Positions 1 through 12,778 of a stretch of 64,000 bases of DNA are shown in pieces; within the stretch, counting starts at the first letter, position 1; every line of letters starts with the position of its first letter. Both the position numbers and the translations under genes were made by a program. Source of the DNA: Cenococcum geophilum 1.58 (taxonomy: Eukaryota; Ascomycota; Dothideomycetes; Gloniales; Gloniaceae). The notes below the pieces were generated by a model. The model saw only the letters and a program-made list of their open reading frames with translations. It made no database searches and was not told the DNA's origin. Location: the NCBI GenBank assembly GCA_001692895.1, contig KV748183.1:3286001-3350000 (forward strand), written 5' to 3'.

Positions 1-441
1 TAGTTTATATAAAAGTCTTATACTTATTATATAATCGTCTAAGGTATCTAACGCTACTATAATCTCCTAATTTCTGGCTTTATAGCTATATTATTATACG
101 TACCCTTAATATTAAATAATACTAGAGATAGTGTTTTTTTCTCTTTATACTCTAAATACGTCCTTATAGAGATATAATAGTATATATATTATTAACCTTT
201 ACTTCCTAGCTTTAAAGTATATCTTAAATAGTAGGCTATATTCCTTTACTAAATATACTATCCTCTCTACTACTAGTAATTTAAGTACTTTTCTAAGTAT
301 TAGAAGGAGGGAGATCGGCCTATAGTTATTTACTACTATATAGTCTCCCCACTTTAGCTTCTATAGTAGTATAATCTTTACTACCTTTTATTTCTATAGT
401 ACCTTTCCTATCTTAAGTAATTTAGTAAAAAGAGTAGTAAT
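1..441 (-). pseudogene. LINE-1 copy, reverse transcriptase fragment (Tad1-like)
   Basis: This is the 3'-most visible part of a minus-strand non-LTR retrotransposon; the rest lies beyond the window start. The minus strand reads NYRPISLL around 303-331, a hallmark of LINE reverse transcriptase, followed by a stretch resembling the next RT block (RIVYLVKEYSLL). Stops interrupt the frame and the DNA is very AT-rich, as expected after RIP. The piece ends at the target duplication of Copia-2 (437-441), and the same LINE resumes at 12965 with its endonuclease. Placement in the Tad1 clade is inference from the fungal context and the CCHC ORF1 seen in the related copy at 56941. Confidence 0.75.
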
Positions 442-625
442 TGTTGGTATTACTAGGGATACCTATTGCAATAGGCCGGAATCGTAGTTAAACAGTCTTT
501 GCTAGTTAATACGATAATAGTTGGTTTTTTTTATTGAAGCTGTGCGAGGGAAAGGGGCCTAAGGCCCCTTCGCTTCGCTTCGCTTTGCTTATTATAGCCT
601 AATACTATATATAAATATTCTAATA
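442..625 (-). repeat. Copia-2 left LTR (3' LTR of the element)
   Basis: A 184-bp direct repeat of 12779-12964. Shared blocks include the gcgagggaaaggggc segment and a short array of the 5-bp unit cttcg near its end. Differences I could see are almost all C/T or G/A. It begins tgttgg and ends ctaata, where the other copy has ccgaca, so the terminal CA has been mutated. Confidence 0.88.
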
Positions 626-830
626 TAGGTAGTTCTTTCTTTTATAGCCTAAGACTAGAATATATATAAATTATACTAGACAGTACTAGGCAGTATTAGG
701 CAGATTGCCATAGACTGCCGTATATTGCCGTATATTGCCGTATATTGCCATATATTGCCGTAAATTGCCTAGGACTGGGTAGGCTTTCCTCCTCTCTTTA
801 CCCATCCTTCTATTTATACCTTAAGGTAGT
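626..830 (-). repeat. Copia-2 3' untranslated region with a degenerate 10-bp tandem repeat
   Basis: Between the end of the RNase H frame and the LTR there is no coding signal. A tandem run of a roughly 10-bp unit, tgccgtatat with variants, occupies about 680-775. It belongs to the element's 3' noncoding region. Confidence 0.6.
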
Positions 831-3060
831 TAGTATCTAAGAACTTTTCTAATGCCTTATTAGGGTTAGACTTAGTTATAGCATCTACTAGGTTATCTTA
901 GCCGTTAATTTAGCGGATTTCTAGTAGTTTTCTTCGCTTATATAATTAGCGAAGGGCTATAATGTTAATTATTAGACGCTTTTTTTTAGTGGTTCTAAGC
1001 TTAATAAGGCATTTTTAGAGTAAGTAAGAGTTGGTATAGATAATAGTTAGAATTTAGGAAAAACTAAATTAATCTATAATTATCTTAAGAGTAGTATTAA
1101 TAACAATTGCTATATCTACTTCTTTTACTATACCGTAGATCTCTAATACTAGGACGCTCCTAGTTACTTACTTGCTCTTAGTTAAGCTATAATAGATTAA
1201 GTTTCCCTTAATCTAGAATTCCTCCTCTATTATCTTAGTCTTATTTATAATAATAATTTTATATCTAATCTAGAAACTAAAATCTTTATTATTTATAAAT
1301 AATCTATTAATAAAGATAAAGAGCTTTACTGTAGATAAGTTAAGGGCAATATAGTTAATACCTTAATTTATATACTTTATCTGCTATATAAGTCTCTTAT
1401 TTAAAGCGGTAACATCAGCTTTAGTTAGATTCTGGTGTTAGGCAGCAACTAAGAGGTTAAATACAGCCTCTAGTTAATAAATAGTTGCAATATAAGCTCT
1501 ACGAGCCCGTTGCTCTCTATAGTTATTTTAGAAGTTAGGAGACTTAGTATTTATAAACTTAAGCTTCTTTACCTATTCCTTTTAACGCAACTAGATGGTA
1601 TCCTTATATTATATTAGTATATATCTATTAAAGATTAATAGGGTTTCCGGTACTAGGGCTTCCTTAGGCTTTATAAGGAATTTAGCTTTACTAAGCTTAT
1701 TATCCTCTAAAACTAAGAATTCTTCTAATGCCAAGATAAGTATATTATTAGTTTGTATTCCTATAAGACTAAATACCTCCTTAGTTATAATAAGGAAGTA
1801 GGGGTTATAGGTAAATATAGTTATAAATAGCTTCTCCTTATAATGCTTATAGTATATAGCCCACTAATAAGTTCTAGCTTTAGGAATCCTATATAATAGC
1901 TTCAGAATAACTATAATGGTATTTAGTGGATATATATAGATAATTTCCTTTAAAAGATTTATAAGAATTAGTTATTAAATAAAGGTCGTTAATTGGGTAT
2001 AGGCTTAGGTAACATTATATAGCTATATTTAGATCTTCTTATCTAAAAGTTAAAATAAAGATGGCGCTAGTGCCACAATAACTCGTTAGCTTGCTCTTTA
2101 GATAGTTAGGAATTACATAAGAATTACTTCCTTTCTATTATCGTTATACGCTTAGATAACAAGTCTAGATTTTTTATATAGGGTATCCGTAGCTTTACCC
2201 TTAACTTTATAAATAATTCTTAAGTTAAAAATCCTAACACTAGCATGCTTAATAGGATCCCATTAAATAAAATTAAAGACTCCTCGTCTAGTTAAGCTAT
2301 TAACTTCCTATTTTGTTAAAGCTTTAAATAGTGCTCTAAAAGTAGTAATTTTACCCTCTTTCCGTAGCTTTAATATAAGTGCTATATTAGCTTACTCCTT
2401 GCTTATTATAAAAGCTATTAGGGTTATTTAGGTATTAATCTCCTTAATAGTAGTAAGGAAGGCTTAGTTAAATTTATCTTTATTAGTAAAATAGTGGCGG
2501 GTGCTTTAATAGGTAACAATTTCTTTATTAGATACATCTTTATTATATAATCCCTTTAGTTATCCTCAACTACATTATATAATTGGTTCTAGGTTAACTG
2601 GTTTAGTTTCCTTATTTAGTTTTTTTTCCTTATTAGATTAGTTAACTTAGTCCTCCTATTCTAGAATATCTAGTATCTCCTCTTTTATATAGTATAGTTT
2701 AATAATAGTTAATTAGAAGTTAGTTAGTCCATATAGTATATTAATTATATATATTTCGCCGTTAATTATTAATAGTTTATACAGTCCGTTTTAACTATCC
2801 TTTTTACGCCATATATATACTTTTAAGAGAATTAGTAAACTTAGCATAGATATAGTATTTAGGCCGTTTCTTATAGTAAGCGCATCTTTAACCTAGCGCT
2901 CTACTTAGAGACGATAAACGTCCTTAGTAGCTGCACGGATTGCTTTAGCTCTTTTAGTAATAGATAGCAATAGAGTATCTATTTTAGTTATTTGTAGATA
3001 TACCCTAAAGACTAAAAGAGTGGGAATAATTCCATCTAGTCTAGCTAAATTATTAATAGC
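790..3060 (-). pseudogene. Copia-2 pol, integrase C-terminal part, RT and RNase H
   Basis: On the minus strand this continues the integrase frame broken at 9341. It starts at AINNLA, passes a region ending VKDALTIRNGLNT, runs through RT, and ends in the Copia C-terminal block DNLVDAITKSNPNKALEKF (near 900-830). Stops and nonsynonymous transitions are frequent. The start of this piece is the point where Copia-1 inserted, using atagc as target. Confidence 0.8.
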
Positions 3061-3319
3061 TGTATAATTACAGCACCTGCTGTACTAACCGCGTGCTTAC
3101 GCGGTTCGATACACCAAGTACGCGTTTACGCGTTCGGTTCGCTTACGCGTCTAGTGCATTCCTGAAACACTAGCTTAGGGGGGAGGTGCGTTAGTATATA
3201 GACCACGTAGCCCACCTCAATAGAATTGACAGTTATCACTGTCTAAATAAGCATACGATACTATACGTATTTCGTGCCCCTAGACACGACTTACTTATAC
3301 TATTAAATTGGTACCAACA
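3061..3319 (+). repeat. Copia-1 5' LTR
   Basis: 259 bp, starting tgtataatta and ending ccaaca. It contains a perfect 7-bp inverted repeat (aaccgcg and cgcggtt around a 6-base loop, about 3088-3107) and a cluster of tacgcg words. It is directly followed by ctaattagt, the likely primer binding site. Confidence 0.92.
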
Positions 3320-3328
3320 CTAATTAGT
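3320..3328 (+). promoter_or_regulatory. Putative primer binding site of Copia-1
   Basis: The 9-mer ctaattagt lies directly inside the 5' LTR. The same 9-mer follows the 5' LTR of Copia-2 and Copia-3 on the minus strand, in the position where a tRNA primer binds. The tRNA has not been identified. Confidence 0.5.
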
Positions 3329-3848
3329 AAGCGCGCACAGATTAGGAGATACGTACTTGCTTAGAAGACGTCCAACGCTCCACCTTATAAGCCCCTATTT
3401 CAGTTGAAGAGAATTAAAGTACTTTAGATTTGGAAGATATCTGACGCTCTACCTTACCTAGAATTACCTTAAATCTACCCTAGTTTTGGAAGACGTTTAC
3501 GCTCTACCTTAATTAGAGATATTAACCACTGTACTAGTAGTTAACGCGACTATGTTAAGAACACGATTATACTAAGAACGCGACCACTATACCCTACTAA
3601 AATACCCCGGCCTCCTCTCTAACCCCTTACAGAGACCTCTTACCCTTTTACAAACCGTTATGGACCTATTAATTACTTTTATGGACTGTTACGGAGACCT
3701 CTTACCCTCCTGCGAACTATTATAGACCTATTAAGACCCTACGGAGACCCTCTTACCCTTCTACGAACTGTTATGGGCCCGTTAACTGATTTTACGGACC
3801 CTTATAAGACCTCTTCCACTTGCTACGTACTATACTACACTATATAGT
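3329..3848 (+). repeat. Copia-1 leader with imperfect tandem repeats
   Basis: An untranslated leader between the 5' LTR and gag. From about 3610 to 3820 an imperfect unit of roughly 65 bp recurs about three times, built from words such as gagacctcttaccc, cgaactgttatggac and ctattaa. No gene is visible in it. Confidence 0.55.
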
Positions 3849-6800
3849 ATGGCAGACATTAGTAAGCAGGTTAATAAAGGTTAAAAGAAGTAGAGATAAG
3901 GAGTTAACGTTACGTCTATAGATGACGTTAATAACTATATTAAATTTAAAATCCTTAAGTACGAATACTTTAAGCTTATAAACGTCGACCTATGGGAGCA
4001 ATACTAAGAAGACTTTGCGGACTTTATAGAAGCTATCTTTAAGGAATGCAACCCTACTACTATCCGTAACCTACGGACCCTTTTACGTAACTAAGGTGTA
4101 TAGGTTAAAAGAAATAAATGGGTTACTGTTATACAGTTCTTATATAATATAATATATAAGGAGGACCGAACGGAATGGACTAAGGAAGAAATCCTAGACG
4201 AGTATAACACTACTAAGGAATTCTTTGCTTCTTCCAAACTTAATATAATCGCTAGCCTTATACCTAACCCTCTTAACCAAATTCGTCCTATAAACCTAAG
4301 CAGTTTTAGAATTAATTTTACTAGCTAAAGTATACCTAGTACTTATGTTACGGACCGTAATACCCCTATAACCCAAATTACGGACTGTAATACCCCCGTG
4401 AACCAAAATACGGACCAAACCCCTCCCGTTATTTAAACTATAGATCCGCAACCTATATATCCGCAACCTATAAATCCGCAAGCTATAGACCCGCAAACTA
4501 CCTAAGTAAAGACCTATAGTAAGGAGCTAGCTAACCTAGCTAAGCTCTATACCGACGAATCTAAGTATAGCAGTGAAAATAATAACTTTAACTTTAAACT
4601 GACTATCTTTACGGACCTCTATTAGAAGGCCGATATTCCTAAATAGGAGTTTAGCTAAGCCTACTCTACTATGCTGCGCGGCCTAGCACTTAACTACTAC
4701 TACACCAACCTTAAGAGTAACCCCCTTGGTGTTCCCTTTAATAAGCTATGCGAAGCTATACGTAACTACTTTAAAGGACCGGAATATAGGCGTGATATCC
4801 TTACCCAATAGAATGCGACTAAGTTATGGACCGTAATGGATAAGAATACTGAAAAATCAACTATAGAGTGCCTATAAATCCTTATTAAAGACCTCTGCTA
4901 CCTATAGCATAGTTTTAATATTAAGCTTTGAACGGATGACTTCTTGTATAATAAACTAATTACGGCCTGCTAGAAAATGGAACCCTATAAATACGCTTGT
5001 TATAAGCCCGCAGACACCATAGCTAGCCTTATTAATGATTTACGGTCCTCTATTATAACGTACAAAGCCTTAAACCCGCCAGGTAGTACTTAAGCTTTTA
5101 TTACGGACCTGCAAAATCCATAACCTGATTTAGATGCCTACTTTACGGACCGCCGATACCGCTAGCAGTATCCGCATTAACTAGGTTCTACCCGCAACCT
5201 CCGTAGCAACTCCCGTATAAAAGTATACCCCCGCAGATGAACTAGTTAGAAGTGCTTTATATGCGGTAAGGAAGGATATTAGTCTATAAGGTATACCTAG
5301 GAAAAACGTAATAAGTTTAGGAAGAGACTTAATAACCGGATTAACTAGTTTATTTTGGAATACAAAGGAGAGAAAGTAGAGGAGCCCCCTAACGAGTTAA
5401 TAAAAGCCCTTATAATTAACTTTAACTTAGATACTTAGGAATAGGAGACCTTAGAGATATTCCTAACTACTTTTGGACCTTTTACGGACAGTTAAGCCTT
5501 TAATACTATGACCGTATTAGCCAACCGCTCCTTTATACACTCAATTACACCCGAAAACTAGCCTGTAAGTATACCCGTTAGACCTATTACGGACGTTACG
5601 GACTGCGAATAGGACCTATTTGCATATATTACTATAGAACGCTATACCCCTAAAGAATTCTATAGCATTATAATCGATATAGGTGCCTTTAAGAAGTCTA
5701 CTATAGGTTACGGACAATACCTTGTATATAAGACTACCGTAAATAATAATACGGATATTAACACTATACAAGCTGGGGCCGTAAACGTCTAATTTGGCAT
5801 TGGTTTAACCGCATTAATTGGATTAGTCGTAGTTAAGACCCCAATTAGCCTAGTTAACTTCCACATAGTAAAAGCGGATACCCCTTTTCTACTCTATCTT
5901 ATAGATATAGATAGGTTATAGGTCTACTACAACAATATTACGGACACCTTAACTAGCCCCGTAACTGCCCTAGAAAGTAAGCATATCACCCTACTAATTA
6001 CATGACGATTTGGACACCCGTTCCTTATATGGGGAGAGACTTTATGGACCTATATTTAGGAATCTTTTGACTATAACCCGTGCTACCTTACTAGTACTGA
6101 AATCCACCGTTTGTACCGCCGTTTCGGCTACCTATTAGCCGAAAAGCTATATAGAGTTCTTAAACGCTCTGGACATGACGATGTTAATAGGAAGGCAATT
6201 GACCACCTGACTAAATACTGCTCTTTTTGCTAGAAATACGGACGTTCCCTAGGTAGATTTAAGTTTACCCTTTATAAGGACCTTAACTTTAACCACTTAA
6301 TATACGTGGATATTATATATATTAACGGCAGTCTAGTATTATATATAGTTGATAAGGCAACCCGCTATTAAGCCGCCCGTTAGTTGTAAAATATATCTAT
6401 AAAATATACTTGGGATATTTTATGGACCTACTGGATTGATATATATCTTAGACCCCCTAAGTATATTACCTATAACGCTGGTAGGAACTTTATTAGTAAG
6501 GAATTCTAATAGTACGCTATAGCTATGGCTATTTTAATAAAAGCTGTTCTAGTTGAGGCGTACTGGTCCGTTAGACTTGTTAAGTAAGCTTACCTAGCTT
6601 TATGGAGAGCTTATTAGATTATTACGGACGAGTGTAAGGATATCTAAAAGGAACTGGCTTTATAGATGGCCGTAAAAGCTATTAATAACACCGCTAGCCC
6701 TAACGGATTAGTACCTACCCTCTTGGTTTACGGAGCCTACCTAAGAATGAGTAACCTAGGCCCCCCTACCCTGTCTATTACGGAACGAGTAGCTGTAATA

Positions 6801-8831
6801 TAGAAGGTAATGGCCGAAATAGTTAAATTACGGGCTAAATAAACTATTAATAACGCCCTATACTACCGCAACGGACCTAATACGACCCTAGTACACAACC
6901 TCCCGCTTAACTCTGAAGTCCTTGTGTGGCGTAAAAGCGGTAATTGGACTAGACCTTACCGTCTACTAGCTGTAGAAGACGAGACCTGCTGTGTATAGCT
7001 CCCTAGCGGACTAATAAGCTTTAGAAGCACGTTTATAAAACCCTATTTTTGGTCCGAAAACATTTATGATGTTGAGCTAGATGAACCAGAAGCACCCGCC
7101 GAATTAGATAAACTAGAAGCACCCTTACCTACCCTAGAGGTTCCCTAGAAACCTAATGAACCTGCGGAACCTGCTGTAAAGCGTGGCCGAGGACGCCCCC
7201 GCAAGAACCCCGTAATGGAGAATTACCTAACCTCCGCAGGCATATCCGTAAAGTAATCTCCGCCTATAGATATATTAGTTCTAGTATAGGAAACCCCTTT
7301 TACGGACTTATGACGTAAAGAGATTAACGGACTACTTAAGAAGGGCGTCTTTGTGGTTGTAATGGAGAGAGACGTTCCGTAAGGCGTCCGTATATTTAAC
7401 TCGCGCTTTATTGATAAAATTAAGCACCCTAGTACTGATAAAGCTTTTAAAAAGTTAAGGCTTATTGTATAAGCTTATAACGACTAGGGAAAGGACCTCG
7501 TCCTTACGTAATCGCCTATAATTTAATGGGTTAGTTAATGGATTATACTTACGCTTATGCCGGGACTACAGTAAACTAAACCTGTAGCCCTTTACTTACG
7601 GGATATCTTGCAAGCCTATGTATAGTCTAATATCTACCTAAGTAGGGATATCTTTATACGGCTACCGCTCGAGCTTAATTTATAACTAGGAATAATTTTA
7701 TGGGTTATAAAACCACTTTATGGAGTGCCGGAAGCTGGAAACCACTGGTTTAAGACGTACTACTAGCACTACGTTAGTAAACTTAAGATGGAGCAGTTGA
7801 CCTATAACCCTTGCCTCCTATATACCCTATTGAACGGCCTTAGTATTATTGGACTCTAAATAAATAATACCCTTTTTTTAGCGGACTAAACTTTTGTGGA
7901 CGCGGAAGAGACCGAACTGTAAGAGGCTAAGTTCCTAGTAAAGCTACGGGAGTAGTTAACTAAGTAGACTCTAATTAAGTTTAACGGAGGCTTAATTATA
8001 TAAAAGGGCAACTTAATCTAGCTGACTTAGGAACGCTAAGCTTAAAACCTAAAGCCTGTTACGGCAAAGCCTATGGACCTTACTAGTTCCCGCGGAGAGA
8101 CCTATAAAACCGTAAATACGAAGGACTAATACGCTGTATAGCGTGTAAGGGGTGCCTATATTGCTATAGTTTGTTAACCCGAATCTGCCTATGACTTATC
8201 CTTTGCGGCCCAGGTAGTAGATCCGTAAGAAGAAAATGTTAAGCAGCTTAATAAGCGTATTTAATAGCAGATTGATAACGCAATAAGAGGACTTACTTTT
8301 GTACCGCTAGACCTAAATTCTATTAGCGTAATGGTATTTATGGACGCCTCCTTCGCTAATAATAGGGACCTGTTATTGTAAATTGGCTTTATAATTGTAC
8401 TTACGGACCGTAATTAAGATGTAAATATACTGTATTGGTCTTTAATTAAATGCAAGCGAGTAACCCGTAGTATACTAGCTTCTGAACTATATATACTAGC
8501 CTATGGCTTTAATATAGCAGCCGTAATTAAATTAACGATCTAGAAGATCCTATAACTGGAGCAGCTACCCCTGGTTTTATACACTGATTTAAAGTCCCTC
8601 TATAACTGCCTAGTCAAACTAGGTATGATATAAGAGAAGAGGCTTATGGTCGACCTAATGTGCCTATGTTAGGCTTACGAACGACACAAGATTACGGAGG
8701 TTAAATGGATTAGTAGCGGAGATAACCTAATAGACGCTATGACGAAGGTAAAGCCGTATTAAGCTCTTAAAACCCTAATTAATATAAATAAGCTTAACCT
8801 AAAGGTTATAGAATGGGTAGAGCGAGACTAA
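3849..8831 (+). pseudogene. Copia-1 gag-pol polyprotein, RIP-inactivated
   Basis: Read from the ATG at 3849 (MADISKQVNKG). Gag carries a decayed CCHC zinc knuckle near 5240-5290, where CFICGKEGY shows the His changed to Tyr. Protease follows near 5671 (IIDIGA, with Thr changed to Ile in the DTGA motif). The integrase HHCC region lies at about 6090-6240 (HRLYRRFGY, then CSFC), the catalytic core follows to about 7050, then RT (YGVPEAGNHW near 7715) and RNase H (FMDASFANN near 8338, SILASELYILAYG near 8470). It ends at TAA 8829-8831. Dozens of TAG/TAA codons replace Gln and other CpA-containing codons. As a gene it is dead, but all Copia domains remain legible in order. Confidence 0.9.
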
Positions 8832-9081
8832 CGGAGCATTTATGGTTTAGTTACGGCCCGTTTAGAAGGCCGTACGGTGCATTTACGGCCCGTTAAAGGG
8901 CGTATAGTTCATTTTACGGACCGTAAGCAGGACTTACGGCCAGCTTGGAGCACCGTTTGGAAGGTAACCCAAAAGGCACCTCGGGAGGGATTTCTTATGT
9001 ATTTTCTTACGTCTTTTATGGTTCTATTAAGGCAATTACGGAGGCTATACGCAAGTGGTTCTATTTTCCAAGTACCGCTAG
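8832..9081 (+). other. Copia-1 3' untranslated region with palindromic acgg/ccgt words
   Basis: Noncoding sequence between the RNase H stop and the 3' LTR. It is packed with variants of ttacggnccgtaa, which is palindromic, for example near 8844, 8880 and 8916. A short open frame here (8877-9194) runs into the LTR and is not a gene. The usual polypurine tract before the LTR is not obvious. Confidence 0.5.
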
Positions 9082-9340
9082 TGTATAATTATAGCACCTG
9101 CTGTACTAACCGCGTGCTTACGCGGTTTGATACACCAAGTACGCGTTTACGCGTTCGGTTCGCTTACGCGTCTGGTGCACTCCTGAAATACTAGCTTAGG
9201 GGGGAGGTGCGTTAGTATATAGACCACGTAGCCTACCTTAATAGAATCGACAGTTATCACCGTCTAAATGAGCATACGATACTATATGTATTTCGTGCCC
9301 CTAGACACGACTCACTTATACCATTAAATTGGTACCGACA
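9082..9340 (+). repeat. Copia-1 3' LTR
   Basis: 259 bp, starting tgtataatta and ending ccgaca. It matches 3061-3319 with about 14 transitions and no indels that I could see. It is followed by the target duplication atagc. Confidence 0.92.
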
Positions 9341-9345
9341 ATAGC

Positions 9346-12340
9346 CTTTATAGCTATCTGCAAACTTATTTCTTTATTAACCTATTTATCCATAAGCTCT
9401 TTTTAAATAATTTTATAAGCTCGTTATAATAGAGTATAATATCTCTTAACCTTTCCTATACTGTTATAGGCTTTTACAGAAACTTCCTTAATCTTAATTG
9501 CTATTAACTTAGCGTATTATCTAAATTTAGTTAATAAGAAGTTTTTTTTTTATGTTATAAACTAAGTAATCCGGTGGTCCTTAGTAAGTGTTAATTTAGT
9601 ATATTTATAGTGTATCCTAAGCATTCTTTATAGATATATCCCTTAAGAACTTAGTAGCTTAAAATAATATTAAAGAATCTACTACTTATAGAACTGGCTT
9701 ACTATCTAAGTATATAACATTAATAATAACTTTATAATTAAATTCGTAGTTATCCCTTAAGGTAAACTTAAATTTACTAGGCGATTTCGTATATATCTAG
9801 TAATGGTAACAGTATTTTATAAGGTATTTAATAGCCTTAGAATTTACTTTATATCTAGCTTATTAAAGAACTTTAGTTAGTTATTAAACTAATAGATAAC
9901 TAAAGCGTTTATACAATTAACGTAATTTAGCTTTAGTTAAGTGACTCTAGGTAATACTATATTCTAGTTAGTAGAGCAACATCTATAAATGGCCCCATTT
10001 TCGTATAATTGGGATAATCTTATTGCCTTAGATTAGAATATTTTAAAGATTATCTAGCTTAATACCTATTTTATCTATATCTTGGATATAAAATAAGAAC
10101 GGTATATTTACTAGAATAATATAAAAGGTAATAATGCCTAGTAGGGTAGGAACTTAGATAGTGCCTTAAAATAATATAGTGCCTTTACCAAATCTAATTT
10201 TATAAGCTCTAGCTATAGTAGTGTTAAGTTAGATACTAGTATTAAGCTTTTACAATGCCTAAAATTAAGGTTAGCTAGCAGTTAATATACCTATAGCTCC
10301 GCTATCTAGTATAATACCCTAAAAGACCTTTAATAAATATTAGTCCTTAAACGTAAATACTAAGGTCTCTAGTAACTATAGTAGTGGTGCCTTAAAGATA
10401 TCTTTGCTAGTAACCGCGTGCTAAGTAAACTGGTTATTTAAGATAGCTACGGTCTAGGTACCGTTAACTTCTCTAAACTCTATAAAATATGTATTATATT
10501 CCTCCTTAATCTCTATACTTATTATTATATAGTCTACTTCTTCTATATTATTATCTAGAAGATCTTTTACTCCTTCCTATATGGCAAGGAAGCTGTAATA
10601 CTAGGCTAATATAACTTTCTACTCTCCTACATATTAGGTATATTGTTAATACTTAGTATATGCTTATTATCTATCTTCTACTATATACTTACTTAACTAG
10701 CATCTAGGTTTATTATAAATGTAGCATCGCTTATAATAGGGTAGGTAGTGGTTACGATATCCGCTATAGTAGTTTCCTTTACTTTAGTATCCTTTACGTA
10801 GGCGTAATCTACGCCAGGAGCCTCTTTAGGGTCCTCTATATATACGGTCAGTCCAATTCTGGTTATACTGCTTAGTGTTACTTTAATTGCCTTACTTCTA
10901 AGAAACAGTCTATATATAGTATTATCGTGTCTCTTAGGTATATACTACTATACCTACTACTAATTGTAATTAAGTATATACGCCCTTAAATATAGTGGCT
11001 GGGTTATATAATGCAAGACTGTATTTATTAATACCTCTATAGGCACTAATAACTTAATCCTAAAGACTATATTCTCTTTAGTATTCTTCTAATAATCTAC
11101 ATTAGATCTTTTAAAGTTTATTAAAGAGTATTTATAGATACTTAAGTCGTAATTTTTCTAAGTTAGTGTTAATAATTCGCTAATATGTAGTCTCTCTCTA
11201 TTCCAACATATACAGTTAACAGTTTTCCTTAGTCTTAAAATATATCTTTACTATTTGTACTATTATAATAAAGTTATATAATCTTCCCGTGATTTTATTA
11301 TAGTAAAAATTGCTTACCTAATTCTTAAGCATAATTGGAAATGCTATATAATATTATTCCTCTAGCACTCTAACTATAATATAGCAATTATAAAATACTT
11401 ATAACTTAGCATTAAGAATATTATATGCTTTTTCTCTATACTTCTTAGCATTATTAGTATAAAACTTTATTAAGTCTATAAGCAGTTTAGTTAAGGTAGT
11501 TTAGGGTTATTATTGGCTCTGTATATTCCATTTAGGGTAGTACTAGTAAGGTAGTTAAGCTTGTTTATTACATAGTAGTGCTAGAAGATTTTATAATGCT
11601 TAATTATTTAGTAGTATAAGTAGGGTTGGTGGTATAGATATAGCAGGTAATATCTATATTATAATTACGGGTAGTTATAGTGGTGGTAGTAATCTAGATA
11701 AGTTTATTAATATAGGTAGGTTCTATAGTATAGGTGTATTTAGCTGTAATAGCGGTAAAGAAGGGTAGGTATGTTAATCTTATAGGGTATCTTATTAATG
11801 CTGCTCTTCTACTACTACCGGTGTAGGAGAAGTAGCTTAAGGTATTACTAGGGTAGTTTAGGGTGTTAATACTACCACTAATTTTAGTACTTGCGATTTA
11901 TAATTTATAGGATTCTACTATAAATAAAATTCGCCGCCTTCTCTAAGTTGCTAATTAATTTCTTCTTTAGTCCATTTGTAATACTCTTCTTCCTTAATAG
12001 CAATTTATAAGTTTATAGGAAGGGTTCTCCTATCTTTACCTATATAGCATCTATATAATTATAAATAATCTTATAGTATTTGGACTAAATTCTTATAACT
12101 AAGATTAAAGATATCCTTTATCTATCCTTTAAAATCTTCTTAAAAGTATTCCTATAAAATTCGGTCCTTAAACTTCTTATCTTAATAGTACTGGATATAG
12201 TATATAATATATCTATTTACTATTTCTATATTAAGGTCTTTTTTATTTATAAAATTAAATAAGTTTCTCTATTTCTCCTTATTGTAGGTATATTTATCTC
12301 ATAACGATATATTAATTTAGGAATTAACTAGTTTAAAAGG
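9346..12340 (-). pseudogene. Copia-2 gag, protease and integrase N-terminal part
   Basis: On the minus strand, gag-like sequence at about 12340-11900 reads like a Copia capsid region but is badly broken. The protease active site reads LDSGA at 10295-10311, followed by FGKGTI and VPTLLGIIT. Next come the block HLTKAKLR and the start of the HHCC zinc-binding region (about 9960-9890), then degraded integrase core down to 9346, where Copia-1 has inserted. AT content is high and stops are frequent. The part between about 11900 and 10400 is too decayed for me to place domains. Confidence 0.75.
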
Positions 12341-12778
12341 GGTTAATATAGTTAAAAGTTAGGTTTATAGAGGTTAGGTTTATAGGTAGATTAAAGGTAA
12401 AGTTAAGGTTATAGTAATAACATTCTTAATAGAGACTTAGAGTGTTAGTAAAGGGAGAGGTTCTTAGCTTACTAATTCTACTTAAGTCCTTATAAATGTT
12501 ATTGTTTTGTATAATAGACGCAACTTAAAGGGTTAGACAAAGGGAGAGGTTTTTAGCTCGCTAATTCTATATAAGTCCTTAGAAATCTTATATAGCTTCT
12601 TTAATACTTACTAAAGGTATATACTAGCTTCCTCTAGGAGCCTTTAAAATTACTTTACTAGTTTCCTCTAGCGCGTTCCTGTAAAGGGGTAGGGATATAA
12701 TCCCAATATTTATAGTTTAGCCTCTTCTGGACAGATTCCTTACTATTTTATAGTTAATAATTAACAACTACTAATTAG
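12341..12778 (-). repeat. Copia-2 leader with an imperfect duplication
   Basis: The noncoding leader of Copia-2. A block of roughly 95-100 bp occurs twice (about 12440-12510 and 12535-12600), recognisable by agggagaggtt followed by ttagct and a shared stretch ending aagtcctta. The minus-strand 9-mer ctaattagt sits next to the LTR (about 12770-12778). Confidence 0.5.

Larger units (their letters stand above)
3061..9340 (+). mobile_element. Copia-1: Ty1/Copia LTR retrotransposon, nested in Copia-2
   Basis: A complete 6280-bp element with 259-bp LTRs (3061-3319, 9082-9340) and a perfect target duplication atagc (3056-3060, 9341-9345). The gene order gag, protease, integrase, RT, RNase H is that of Ty1/Copia. 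The two LTRs are equal in length and differ at about 14 positions, all transitions, which fits RIP rather than ordinary drift. The LTRs keep a higher GC content than the interior. It is the youngest layer of this stack because nothing interrupts it. All coding capacity is destroyed by stops. Confidence 0.93.

Noticed and set aside
8877..9194. 105-codon open frame at the end of Copia-1
   Set aside because: It runs across the 3' UTR into the LTR and has no homology that I recognise.
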